From Wyeomyia smithii (taxonomy: Eukaryota; Arthropoda; Insecta; Diptera; Culicidae): DNA of 64,000 nucleotides. Under the pieces are notes generated by a model. That model was not told where the DNA came from and searched no databases. It was given only the letters and a program-made list of their open reading frames with translations. This document shows, one piece after another, positions 54,424 to 63,583 of the stretch (position 1 is the stretch's first letter; every line of letters begins with the position of its first letter). Made by a program: the position numbers and the translations under genes. Where the stretch lies: assembly GCF_029784165.1 (NCBI RefSeq), contig NC_073696.1, positions 88,235,381 through 88,299,380 on the forward strand. The letters are read 5' to 3'.

Positions 54424-57400
54424 TCAATCTGGTTTGATGTCCTTTAAGTGATAGACTCCGATTCTCGAAGTTTTAATCTCTTCCAATAGGTAGTTGTTGC
54501 AGCCTTGGACTTGTCGTACAATGCATGGTATGAATTTTGCTCCTAACTTCTTCGTGCGGTGCTCCGCTGCCTGGGATAATTGAAACGAACGTCTCCAGAC
54601 AACATCCCCTACGTTGAAGCTTCTGTTTCGTGCTCTTAGATCGTATCGCTTTTTGCTATGTTCGTGAGCTGCCCTGATTTTGGCGATTACAAATTGTTGA
54701 ATGTTCTGTACTGTCTTAATTCGCGCCTTTTGTTTCTCCTCGGGATTTTGCAAAGCGTTAAGCTGGGCCAGTGGATATTGGTCCGTAAACAGGATGTGGT
54801 CGCGACCGAAATTACAATAGTACGGGCTGCATCCCAGCGTCTCGTGTTTTGCCGTGTTAATAGCACAAACTACCTGCTGAATATGTAGGTCCCAGTCTCT
54901 TTGGTCCTCATCTAAGAGCGATCTAACACACGCAATCAGCGTGCGATTCGTTCTCTCTGCAGCATTACACATCGGTGTGTATAATGCTGTTCTCATGTGG
55001 ATATTGTTGTACCTCTTTAGCAGTGACTGAAATACATGAGAGAGGAACTGTGAGCCTGAATCGGAGACTATGATCCTTGGCGTTGAGAAGCGATGAAATA
55101 CGTACTGTTCCAGGAAAGTAGACATCTGCTGTGCATTCGCTGAGCGGAAAGGCTCCGTGATGACAAACTTAGTCACCCAATCGACGATGACCAGGAGAAC
55201 GGTATTTCCCCTTTTCGAGCGAGTCAGAGGGCCGATGTAATCAATCGAGATCAGTTCCCATAGTAGTTGTGCTGGTTTTGTGCTTCCTAAGGTTGGTGTT
55301 AGCGTGGCATTAGAAGCTTTGCTGGCTTTACATACCTCGCAAGATTGCACGTATTTACGCACGTCTTTCGCCATCTGAGGCCAGTAACAATCCCGCTGTA
55401 TGCGATTGAGTGTGCGTTCTGCACCAAGATGCGCTGCTGTCGGGATGTCATGATTGCGATGCATTATGTCTCGCCGATGATGCGTTGGGATCACTTTTTT
55501 CCATCGATGACATTTACCTCCCGATTCGTCCTTTGCCGTGCAGTTTTTATAGAGTTGCTCTCTTATCACCTTGAAATCAGGAAAACTATCGGGGTTCGCC
55601 TTGACATCTTCCGCCAGTTTATTATACCATACACCTGAATGGGCTGGAATTGATGAATCGATCATATCTATTATCTCCACTCGACTCAGACAATCCGGTA
55701 CGACGTTTGAACTTCCTTTGCGATATTTTATGTCGAATGAATAAGCGTTCAAGCGAAGAATCCATCTAGCTAGAAGCGGCGTAGGATTTTTCGTGGTTTT
55801 CAAATACGTTAGACTCGAGTGGTCGCAGTAAACAGTGAAGTGCGTGCCCTCTAAGTATCCTCGAAACTTTTCGATTGATCGAATGACTGCGAGACACTCT
55901 CGTTGCGTTACAGAATATTTTCGTTCGGACGAAGAGAGCTTCTGCGAAAAGTAGCAGATTACTTTCTCATCTCCTTCGACGTCTTGGGTGAGTACGCCTC
56001 CAATTGCAACGTCACTTGCGTCGCACGCAATCGCGAGGGGTTTCGAATAGTCCGGGGTCGCCAGGACCGGCGCCGAGATGAGATGGCTCTTTAGTGTCTG
56101 AAATGGCTTTTCGCATTCTTGTGTCCATCGGAATTTGATCTTGGCTTTCGTGAGTTCTGTGAGTGGTGCTGCGATTCGCGAGAAGTCCTTAATGAAACAG
56201 CGGTACCAGCCACACATGCCGATAAAACGTTGGACTTCTTTCTTTGTTGTAGGGGACGGAAACTTGCTGATTGCTTCTATCTTCTCCTCGTCCACGTGCC
56301 AACCTGTCTCGTCCAGAACGTAACCCAAATATTTCAGGCTTTTTCTGCCGAACACGGATTTTTCCGCATTGATTGTCAGCCCTGCCCTCTCCAACCGTTT
56401 TGCAATTTCCTCCAGAAGATCCAAATGTTCCTGTAGTGTTTTGGTAGCAAGCACCAGGTCGTCAAGGTACACGAAAACCTTCGGTTCGAGGTCAATGAAA
56501 AGGTGACTCATGACCCGCGAAAGAGCTTGACTGGCCGTTGATAGTCCAAATGGGACCACGGTGAATTGAAAATGTCCACGTTGCGGAATTGTGAAAGCGG
56601 TTTTCTGTTTAGATCCTTCTTCTAACGGTATTTGCCAAAACGCAGACTCCAAATCAATCGAGGATAGAAAGGTCGATCCACTTAGATTATTCATAATAGA
56701 GGCTATATGTGGAATCGGATAAGCCTCCTGCACTATGACTGAATTTAATTTTCTTGCGTCTAAGCATAGTCGCATGGAGCCATCCTTTTTCTTGACTGCC
56801 ACTGTAGCACTATTCCACGGACAGCAAATCGCATTTTCGATGACGCCTAACTCTAACATCCTGTCCACTTCTTTGTTCAAATTGTCCAACACGAATTTGG
56901 ACATCGGGTAATGTTTCTGCTTGAACGGGGTCGCGCTTCCTGTGTCAATTTTGTGGTAGTACAGGCTCGTCCTTCCTAATTTGCCTTTTCGCTGTGAAGT
57001 CGGAAACTTCTGAATTACTTCCTTTAACCGCTGCTTTTCATGCTCTGACAAGGACTCTTTGATCGATTGCTCGGAATTTAAGTTTGCCGTAACACCGCAC
57101 ACGGTTGCTTTTACGCCGAAGTGCGACCAGAAGTCCATCCCTAAAATGCAGATGGAAGGCATCGTTTCAACAAAAAGCACGGGTAGAACACGGCTCCTGT
57201 TATTGTAGAAAATGGACACTTGGGCGAAAAACGATACTGAGTGGGCTGAGTCGTCTGCTGTTTTTACTTCCCCCTTGACGAGAAATTGCTTCAATCCTAA
57301 TTCGTCTGCTATTTTGCACATTGCACCTCCCATCAGACTGCAGGTAGCGCCGCTGTCCAGGAGCCCACGTATCTGTCGACCTAAGATGCTGATGAATGCG

Positions 57401-57669
57401 TATGGACGATTGTCGCTGTTGTGCGGATTTATTACGATCGATTCTACTTTACTGAAAGCAGGTATACTTAAGAGTGAAGGGATGTCGGTTTGAATGGAAG
57501 AGACCCCGCCCTTCATTGAGGGTTCTCCCAACTGCGGTTTCCCGGATGCTGCGGACCATTTGTCGAATCTAGCTGTCTCCATCTCGAGATACATGCTTCG
57601 CAATTGCGAGTAGTGCAACCTTTTCTTCCACAACTGTAGCAGAAAAGGTAATGTTTCGGGTTGGGACAA
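54424..57669 (-). CDS. pol: pol polyprotein: protease - reverse transcriptase - RNase H - integrase
   Basis: An open frame of 1081 codons; its first codon is TTG, so it is probably reached by -1 frameshifting from gag at 57543-57537. Residues counted from the frame start: aspartic protease LLDSGATCSLMG (~103-114); reverse transcriptase ~250-450 with RLCLDARKLN, SSIDLESAFWQI, TVVPFGLSTAS and the catalytic YLDD (401-404); RNase H ~540-655 (IACDASD, ERKYSVTQRECLA, YCDHSSL); integrase with an HHCC zinc site (H740, H747, C777, C780) and D,D35E catalytic residues D810, D870, E905. No chromodomain is evident. The frame has no internal stop. The domain order marks Ty3/gypsy rather than Copia. Confidence 0.93.
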   Translation of the reverse strand: MSQPETLPFLLQLWKKRLHYSQLRSMYLEMETARFDKWSAASGKPQLGEPSMKGGVSSIQTDIPSLLSIPAFSKVESIVINPHNSDNRPYAFISILGRQIRGLLDSGATCSLMGGAMCKIADELGLKQFLVKGEVKTADDSAHSVSFFAQVSIFYNNRSRVLPVLFVETMPSICILGMDFWSHFGVKATVCGVTANLNSEQSIKESLSEHEKQRLKEVIQKFPTSQRKGKLGRTSLYYHKIDTGSATPFKQKHYPMSKFVLDNLNKEVDRMLELGVIENAICCPWNSATVAVKKKDGSMRLCLDARKLNSVIVQEAYPIPHIASIMNNLSGSTFLSSIDLESAFWQIPLEEGSKQKTAFTIPQRGHFQFTVVPFGLSTASQALSRVMSHLFIDLEPKVFVYLDDLVLATKTLQEHLDLLEEIAKRLERAGLTINAEKSVFGRKSLKYLGYVLDETGWHVDEEKIEAISKFPSPTTKKEVQRFIGMCGWYRCFIKDFSRIAAPLTELTKAKIKFRWTQECEKPFQTLKSHLISAPVLATPDYSKPLAIACDASDVAIGGVLTQDVEGDEKVICYFSQKLSSSERKYSVTQRECLAVIRSIEKFRGYLEGTHFTVYCDHSSLTYLKTTKNPTPLLARWILRLNAYSFDIKYRKGSSNVVPDCLSRVEIIDMIDSSIPAHSGVWYNKLAEDVKANPDSFPDFKVIREQLYKNCTAKDESGGKCHRWKKVIPTHHRRDIMHRNHDIPTAAHLGAERTLNRIQRDCYWPQMAKDVRKYVQSCEVCKASKASNATLTPTLGSTKPAQLLWELISIDYIGPLTRSKRGNTVLLVIVDWVTKFVITEPFRSANAQQMSTFLEQYVFHRFSTPRIIVSDSGSQFLSHVFQSLLKRYNNIHMRTALYTPMCNAAERTNRTLIACVRSLLDEDQRDWDLHIQQVVCAINTAKHETLGCSPYYCNFGRDHILFTDQYPLAQLNALQNPEEKQKARIKTVQNIQQFVIAKIRAAHEHSKKRYDLRARNRSFNVGDVVWRRSFQLSQAAEHRTKKLGAKFIPCIVRQVQGCNNYLLEEIKTSRIGVYHLKDIKPD
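57500..57543 (-). promoter_or_regulatory. Candidate -1 ribosomal frameshift signal (gag to pol)
   Basis: The minus strand has G GGA AAC (57543-57537) exactly in the gag frame, a classic X XXY YYZ slippery heptamer. A 9-nt spacer (57536-57528) is followed by a stem GAGAACCC (57527-57520) with GGGGTCTC (57507-57500), one mismatch, whose 12-nt loop holds the gag stop. Slipping back one base gives the pol frame. Confidence 0.7.
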
Positions 57670-59141
57670 TTTGGATAAGTGTGACCAGGTTTTTCACACT
57701 GCCAACATATGATGCTTGGTGTCCATTCCCTTGTACGTTGCTCTCCACTAGTTGGTGGATGTGGATTCATTGCGGGCCTTTCTCTAGAGTTATTCTGTAA
57801 ACGCAGTGCGTTCACTTCCTCCACATTGTTAGAAACTACCTCATTACGTAGAGCAATATCGTGTTGAAGCATTTCGCGTTCTAGAATGTCCTGTGGGTTC
57901 AAATTTTCTTCTAGTTCCGAGCTGAGTTCCATTGAGTTGATTTGTGCTGTGTAATCCGGTTGCCGGTTGAACGATGGCCGGTTAGGAATGTCCATCCTGT
58001 TTGTCCCCGGACGCTGTTCTGGTTTGTTCCAAAGTGAACGATAAGTTGTAGCAGATCTACCTCGCATGGAGTAAGATCGCGACACTTCGAAGTCTTTACA
58101 GACTGTGACTAATTCTCTAACTGTGCTAACTCTGGAGGCTGCTGCTATGGGGGTGTAGTCTGAATTTAGGTGAGATTTTACGATAAATAGTCTTTCTCTC
58201 TGTGAAATTGCTGGCTCTACAATTTCGAAGGCGGCTACTAGGTCCCTGTAAAACGTGGTGAATGATTCGTTTGGGCCTTGAAACCGCAGATATAAGTCTT
58301 GCATGATGATCTCGGAATAATTTGGTGGTAGAAATTCCTGTTTAATTTCCGATTTGAACACCTCCCAATTGGTTAGATGCAAGTAAGATCGTGTGTACCA
58401 TTGAAGAGCTCTCCCCTTCAGCAAATACTTGATAGAACGCAGGAGGGTTTGCTCCTCAATTCCTTCGGTGTCCGCGTATGTGTTTACTTGGTTTAGGAAT
58501 TCGCCCAATTGTATGATATTGGGTTGACCCGCATATTCGAAAGGCCATTTGTGTACTGGTTGTGTAAACCTATCCGAACTTTGTGCTTGTCCACTAGAGC
58601 GTGGTGTGTTTGGTCTATGTTGTGTTCGCAAGAAACGCATAAAATCATTCCTGAGATCATGAGGTAGCTGATCTACTCCTGGAATTGAATGCAATAGCCC
58701 TGGTTCCTGTTGCCTATTCAAATCTAACGAAGGATTCGCTGTATCGCCTAACTGACTGAAATTTTGCTGCTGTTGTTGTATATGTCCCATCTGGTTTTCC
58801 AGCTGTTGCCGCTTTGCTCTTTCTTGTTGCAAAAGATGCTGCAGCTCCTGTTGCTGCAGTTGCAACTGTTGTACTTGCTGTTGATGCATCTGCTCCAGTT
58901 GATTCTGCCACTGTTCCCACTGATGACTATCGTGCTGTTGTTGCTGTTGCCGTGAGAGCAACTGTTGCTTTTGTTGCAATTGCAACTGCAATTGGTGCAG
59001 TTTTCGCCTTTCGTCTTCGAGTTGATGCTGAAGCTGTTGGTTTGCCTCACGCTGTTGCTGCATCAGAATTTGTTCTGCCGTTTGCTGCTGCGGTGGCTCC
59101 TGATTTTGAAGCTGTTCCTGCGTTTGTTGGGATTCCTTCAT
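57513..59141 (-). CDS. gag: gag (capsid and nucleocapsid)
   Basis: 542 codons from ATG 59141. The first ~150 residues are extremely Gln-rich (probable coiled coil). A capsid-type region with WPFEYAGQPNIIQLGEFLNQ, LKGRALQWYTRSYLHL and FKSEIKQEFLP follows. C-terminal knuckles: CWQCEKPGHTYPNC (residues 479-492, CX2CX4HX4C) and CYSCGRKGCTTRNC (501-514), in which the His is replaced by Cys. Gag forms the particle and binds the RNA. The last 157 bases overlap the pol frame. The upstream frame 59629-59138 probably belongs to the same protein or is translated before it; the two overlap as ATGA. Confidence 0.88.
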   Translation of the reverse strand: MKESQQTQEQLQNQEPPQQQTAEQILMQQQREANQQLQHQLEDERRKLHQLQLQLQQKQQLLSRQQQQQHDSHQWEQWQNQLEQMHQQQVQQLQLQQQELQHLLQQERAKRQQLENQMGHIQQQQQNFSQLGDTANPSLDLNRQQEPGLLHSIPGVDQLPHDLRNDFMRFLRTQHRPNTPRSSGQAQSSDRFTQPVHKWPFEYAGQPNIIQLGEFLNQVNTYADTEGIEEQTLLRSIKYLLKGRALQWYTRSYLHLTNWEVFKSEIKQEFLPPNYSEIIMQDLYLRFQGPNESFTTFYRDLVAAFEIVEPAISQRERLFIVKSHLNSDYTPIAAASRVSTVRELVTVCKDFEVSRSYSMRGRSATTYRSLWNKPEQRPGTNRMDIPNRPSFNRQPDYTAQINSMELSSELEENLNPQDILEREMLQHDIALRNEVVSNNVEEVNALRLQNNSRERPAMNPHPPTSGEQRTREWTPSIICWQCEKPGHTYPNCPNPKHYLFCYSCGRKGCTTRNCEACISRWRQLDSTNGPQHPGNRSWENPQ

Positions 59142-59629
59142 ACTTGATTGCAGTTGAGGATTCTCCAGTTTTTGTAACGTTTCGCGTCACCCGCAACGTC
59201 ACCCGCATCGCCTTTTACCTCTGAGTTTGTGGTTGGCTGATTCATCAAAAAGTCTTGAATTCTTGCTAACGTTTGCTTGATTTTAGCCAACGATTTGTTT
59301 GCATTTGCTACGATCAAGGTAATTAGGGAGAGACGAAGCTGATAGTGCATTAATCTCGATCGGCACATCTTCAATTGTTCTGCATTGTTTTGCCTGATGG
59401 CCATTTCGACGTTTAACAGAATATTTTGTAACCTTGCTTGGCATTGGTAAATATTATCTACGTCGGACATAATGTGACTAGAAGTTGTCGGCAAGGAAAC
59501 CGACTTGTTTTTCAAAACTTGACGCAGCCGTGTTAGTTTTCCTAATTTGTCCTGTCCTTTTGTCTCCTTTAATCCTCGTATCCTCCACTCAAAGTCCAGC
59601 TCATCGTCTGCCAAGTGCTCGAGCTCCAT
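59138..59629 (-). CDS. gag N-terminal frame
   Basis: 163 codons from ATG 59629 (MELEHLADDELDFEWRIRGL). The LADDELDFEWRIRGL style of opening is common at the N-terminus of gag in insect Ty3/gypsy and BEL elements. The remainder is helical with no motif I can name. The stop (TGA 59140-59138) overlaps the ATG of the next frame as ATGA, and the next frame is again -1. In that frame the sequence is open for about 45 bases upstream of the ATG, so a one-base indel in a single gag is an alternative to true re-initiation. Confidence 0.7.
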   Translation of the reverse strand: MELEHLADDELDFEWRIRGLKETKGQDKLGKLTRLRQVLKNKSVSLPTTSSHIMSDVDNIYQCQARLQNILLNVEMAIRQNNAEQLKMCRSRLMHYQLRLSLITLIVANANKSLAKIKQTLARIQDFLMNQPTTNSEVKGDAGDVAGDAKRYKNWRILNCNQV

Positions 59630-59748
59630 GGCTAACTAGCGATTGCTATTTCGAGTCTTTACTCACTAATCACTTCCTCGATCACTTGCTACCCCCTAAC
59701 GCATTTACTGTTATGTCATATAGTCTTCAACTTATGTGGGTTTTTAGG

Positions 59749-59759
59749 TTGGGCGCCAA
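59749..59759 (-). other. Primer-binding site (tRNA-Lys type)
   Basis: The minus strand reads TGGCGCCCAAC one or two bases after the 5' LTR end. It is complementary to the 3' end of tRNA-Lys (GTTGGGCGCCA), the primer used by gypsy. Confidence 0.8.
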
Positions 59760-59760
59760 T

Positions 59761-60985
59761 ATCGCTCTCTCTATCTAACGTTACATTAAAATCAGTTGGC
59801 CCTCTGGCAATCTGTCCAACTACGCAGGGGCTATTCCGTGCCAGGATACAATAGTAGATTTCGGTAAGGGAACTAGGAGGAATTAACGAACTCAACTGAA
59901 TTAAAACGATAAGACTCACAAAACAATGCGATAAGGGAGTGCAGCTTAACATAAGAAAATCAAGTTACATTGCTAGCTTAACTCTATTGGCATACATACA
60001 TTTTGCCACCCTTTACAAAGTTCACATCTTTAACTTATTCATATCGGTGGGGGCCCCTTGATGTTGACTTTACTGTACTTCACACGCTGCCACCGGTGCG
60101 CTAGATCCCTTTCTGTCTTGCCTAATCGGCAAGCATTGCGACGATCGTGTAGTCTGCTCCTTCGTGTCCTTGCGGTCTCGCTATCGCACGTATGGTTGGC
60201 GGGAACGAAATGCAGTAAATTCGGCTCAATCGGTCTTGCCTTCGCCGTCCCTAGATACTATCACTACGCTCAGAGAGTATCGTTGCTGTGGCACGACCGA
60301 AGCACCTAAGCCTGTAAATTAAAGACCCTCTAGGAGGCCATGTGACGTCATCCATTTGCTACAGAAACGCTGCAATTTATATGATGTACCTTTCGAAGGC
60401 CTTTGGGTGTCTTGTGTTTACTCTTTCGATACTTAAATCCAACGCAGCCGAGTCTCGTTGTGGCTTAATCTGTCGTCGGAGATCACTAGCTTATGCCGTA
60501 TAACTCTACACGAAAGAATTGAGGTTATGTTCTCGCCTAGATCGTAGTTACAGATCGGGTTACGAGAACAGATCGGGTGGTCCCTTTGCGATTAAAAGGC
60601 ACCAAATTAGCTTCTATTGCATGGGCATTTGAGTGTTTAACCTTTTGTTTGCGGGCTATTGGTGTAACCTGCCAAATCGTGATATGCGATGCGACAAACC
60701 TTCTATTTCGAGCACTTCAGATCGGCTTCTTAAGGACGACCATAAACCACCTCCACTCTATGACTGTACCGTGCAATTGTCTGAGCCAAGCTTTGTTCCC
60801 GAGGATTATCGTTGCAGAGCGAGAGCGGGCAAGCGGGATTCATGTTGTGTTTAGAGACTTCTAGCGAGAGACTGGTCATTATACTCGCTTCGATTTGGTA
60901 GCGATGTGAGTGCATGCAATTCGTAGAGCTTGCACTCGAAGAAAATTTACGGTATTTCAGTCGGCAAAATCTCGAAGTTGTAACA
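59761..60985 (-). repeat. 5' LTR of the gypsy element (1225 bp)
   Basis: Nearly identical to 52310-53649 apart from scattered substitutions (for example in the first 400 bp only six or seven differences), an internal deletion near 60550-60570, and a 29-bp insertion near 60430. It contains the promoter in its own direction; no TATA box was fixed. Confidence 0.88.
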
Positions 60986-61171
60986 ACTATTTATACCTTT
61001 CCCAGTAGTTTAATTGGCCAAAACACCTTGCCGAAGACAACGGAGATTGCGGGTTCGAGTCCCGTCTGGACGAGGGAAAAATTTTTCTAAGCCTAAAAGT
61101 CACACCTTCTATTCCCGTTCATTTTCGCATCCTCGCAAACTGCATACATTGCCCGCTTTACTAAAACTTTC
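60986..61171 (+). repeat. Direct-repeat unit S, second copy (right part)
   Basis: Continuation of the unit that begins at 52256-52309, with A box TAGTTTAATTGG (61006-61017) and B box GGTTCGAGTCC (61052-61062). The whole block 51789-61171 is bordered by CTATAGGTT-containing sequences (about 51774-51788 and 61168-61183) that match over ~16 bp with two differences. Confidence 0.6.
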
Positions 61172-61576
61172 CTATAGGTTCCCATTTTATTTGACTATAA
61201 TCGTATTTTTATTCCAACCGTTATGTATTAAATTATAAAAACAACGAAAGTCTATTACCTCAAAGATCACACGACTTATTTGAACATATCTAGTGTCATT
61301 TGAACGGGTTGTCTCTCAAACTCACAAGTAAGAAATTCCATAGCAATTTGATATGTGGTTCAAAAGTTATGAAAAGAAACGAAATTCAAAGACTATTTAA
61401 AACTGTAACTGCTTTGATCAAAACATATGGCCTCAACCAAATTTAAATTTGGTATTTTGCTATTCGTATGTTCCCGGTACTGCTCGTGATTGAAGTATAC
61501 GAAATTCAAAGTCATTTCTTTTATTTCACTATTTCAGCACGAATATTTCACTCCTAATTAATAATTTTTTTAACTT
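61172..61576 (+). repeat. Internally repetitive element, copy 1 (right part)
   Basis: Continues the element cut at 51788; GGTTCCCATTTTATTTGACTA and ACCGTTATGTATTAAATT recur in copy 2 near 62520-62575. No gene. Confidence 0.5.
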
Positions 61577-62740
61577 TTTGCCTTTCTCCTAGAAAGGTAT
61601 AGCAATCACTTGCAAAACCGAAGATATGAAAGTACTCCAAAGGGCCGAATGGCATTTATCGCACGACTCAGTTCGACGAGCTGAGCTTTTTCTGTATGTA
61701 TGTGTGTGCGTGTGTGTGTGTGTGTGTATGTGTGTGTGTGTGTGTGTATGTATGTGCAGATTTTTATTTTCACTCTTTTTCCCCAGAGATGGCTGGACTG
61801 ATTTCAATGAAATTATATGCAATTGAATTTCTAGTTGCCCCATAAGACCTTATTAAATTTCATTGTGATTGGATTTTTATTTCAGAGATTATGTTTAAAA
61901 ATGTAAAAATCACGAAACATCAATATCTCAGAAACCACACAACCGATTCAATAAAATTGGTATCAAATGAACGGGCTATCTTAAAAACCCTTAACTTTTG
62001 AATTTTATATAGATTGAATATGTGGTTCAAAAGTTATGAAAAGAAACGTCTTCTGAAGACTGTTTAATTTCACTCATGTTTCTCAGAGATGGCTGGACCA
62101 ATTTCCACAAAATCAGTGTTGTATGAAAGGTCTAGTTACCCCATAAGACCCTAATGATTTTTTTGCAATCGGACTATTACTTTGCCTGTTATGTTGAAAA
62201 ATGTGGAATCTAGCTATGAAAAGAAACATATTCCGAAGAATACATAAACTCACTCACTTTTCTCAGAGATGGCTGAACCGATTTTCACGAAATTAGTGTC
62301 AAATGAAAGGTCTAGCTGACTCATAACACCCTATTGAATTTTACTGTAATCGAACTGTAACTTCGTCTGTAATGTACCGAATTGTGAAAATCACGAAACT
62401 TCATTATCTCAGAAACTACACAACCGATTTCAATAGTATTTTCAGATGAACGGGTTAGTTAAGGGTTAACTGATGAATTATGATTGAACACGTGGTTTCA
62501 AAATTTGTCTGCCCTATACGTTCCCATTTCATTTGATTATAATCAAACTAAGCAACCGTTATGTATTAAATTGTTAATAAAACAACGAAATTCTATTATC
62601 TCAAAGATTACACGACTTATTTGGACATAAATAGTGTCATACAAACGTGTCATCTCTTAAGCTTACAAATAACAAACTTCATAACAATTTGATATAAGTT
62701 TGAATGAGAAAGGCTGGGTCTGACCGCTAGGTGGATTAAT
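61577..62740 (+). repeat. Internally repetitive element, copy 2
   Basis: Begins TTTTTGCCTTTCTCCTAGAAA and ends near GAGAAAGGCTGGGTCTGACC, so GCCTTTCTC/GAGAAAGGC form short terminal inverted repeats. A (GT)n tract lies at about 61695-61757. Sub-repeat cores CAGAGATGGCTGGAC are at 61793, 62082 and 62264, steps of about 289 and 182 bp, as in copy 1. Confidence 0.6.
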
Positions 62741-63200
62741 TTAGGTTTTTTCTTGAAAAAAACAAATTATTATCTACAACTTTACCGAAGACGTCAACCG
62801 ATCGAACAAACCGTGCTAACTCTAAAAATATTTGTAATCATCAATACCTTCTCAAAATAGCATTTTTGAATAGCTTCTTAAAAAATCCCAGGAGGGTTGT
62901 GTGCAAAGCCACGACCGCAAGGATGAAGTAGAATACTTTTACAAGAAAAACCGGCTGCTTGCGTGTCAGTCATTTTTAAATTTGTTGTTCAATTCAATAT
63001 CGGATAAGATACCGACTACATCTTGGCGTTATGATTGACAGTGCGAATAAAGTATTCCTTGTGATAAAATAAACAGTGAAAAGCTGATTTAATACTCAAA
63101 ACTAGATGGCTTATGTGTTGTCAAAATGAGTCAACTTTTCATTGAATGCATTTACTAGTGCCCGCTATCGCACAGACTGCATTTCACTAAAGTGCCTCAC
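62741..63200. other. Intergenic, nothing recognised
   Basis: AT-rich; no gene, element or RNA seen. Confidence 0.4.
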
Positions 63201-63411
63201 TGCATCAGCTGCTATCGATGCTAAGCCGCTGCAACTGCTACGCTATCCGTAGCTATGCTATTATTTTGGCCGCTATACGCTGCTACTGGTATCCGCTGTC
63301 CCTGCATCAGCTGGCCCAGTTGCTATCGATGCTAAGATCCGCTGCAACTAGTGCACTATCCATTGCTATGCCACAGCTGTGGCCGCTATCCGCATGGTAT
63401 CCACTGCACTG
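63201..63411 (+). repeat. Tandem repeat, two units of ~102-108 bp
   Basis: TGCATCAGCT at 63201 and 63303 opens each unit. Both share GCTATCGATGCTAAG, CCGCTGCAACT and TGGCCGCTAT phrases. The units are themselves rich in GCTATC-type submotifs. Confidence 0.6.
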
Positions 63412-63493
63412 CTTCTGCTGCTGCTAAGGGAAGACTGCTGTTGTCGCTGTCTAGAACTATTATGAGCGGCTTCGGGTGAAACAGGCTCTTATA

Positions 63494-63575
63494 TAGGGAT
63501 GAAAAACCTATCGATAGTAGTAGGAAATCATCGATAACTATCGATAGCCATTTTAGTCGATAATTCCCATCCTTA
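63494..63575. mobile_element. 82-bp hAT-type MITE with TATCGATA motifs
   Basis: CTCTTATA is duplicated at 63486-63493 and 63576-63583 (8-bp TSD). The ends TAGGGATGAAAAA and (complement) TAAGGATGGGAAT are imperfect inverted repeats of hAT style. The 82 bp contain TATCGATA at 63509-63516 and 63539-63546, ATCGATA at 63530-63536 and TCGATAA at 63557-63563. Such motifs could be subterminal transposase sites. Confidence 0.7.
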
Positions 63576-63583
63576 CTCTTATA

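Larger units (their letters stand above)
52310..60985 (-). mobile_element. Ty3/gypsy LTR retrotransposon, nearly intact
   Basis: Two LTRs (52310-53649 and 59761-60985) flank gag and pol on the minus strand; the 5-bp TSD ACTAT is at 52305-52309 and 60986-60990. Order in its own direction: 5' LTR, tRNA-Lys-type primer-binding site, gag N-terminal frame, gag, pol (protease, reverse transcriptase, RNase H, integrase), 3' region, 3' LTR. No env-like frame is seen. The LTRs differ by few substitutions but by two sizeable indels. The element split a direct-repeat unit (S). Confidence 0.92.

Noticed and set aside
58714..59224. Several open frames on both strands over the Gln-rich part of gag
   Set aside because: They are shadows of the CAG/CAA-rich repeat in other frames and encode only low-complexity Ser/Asn, Ala/Val or Leu runs.
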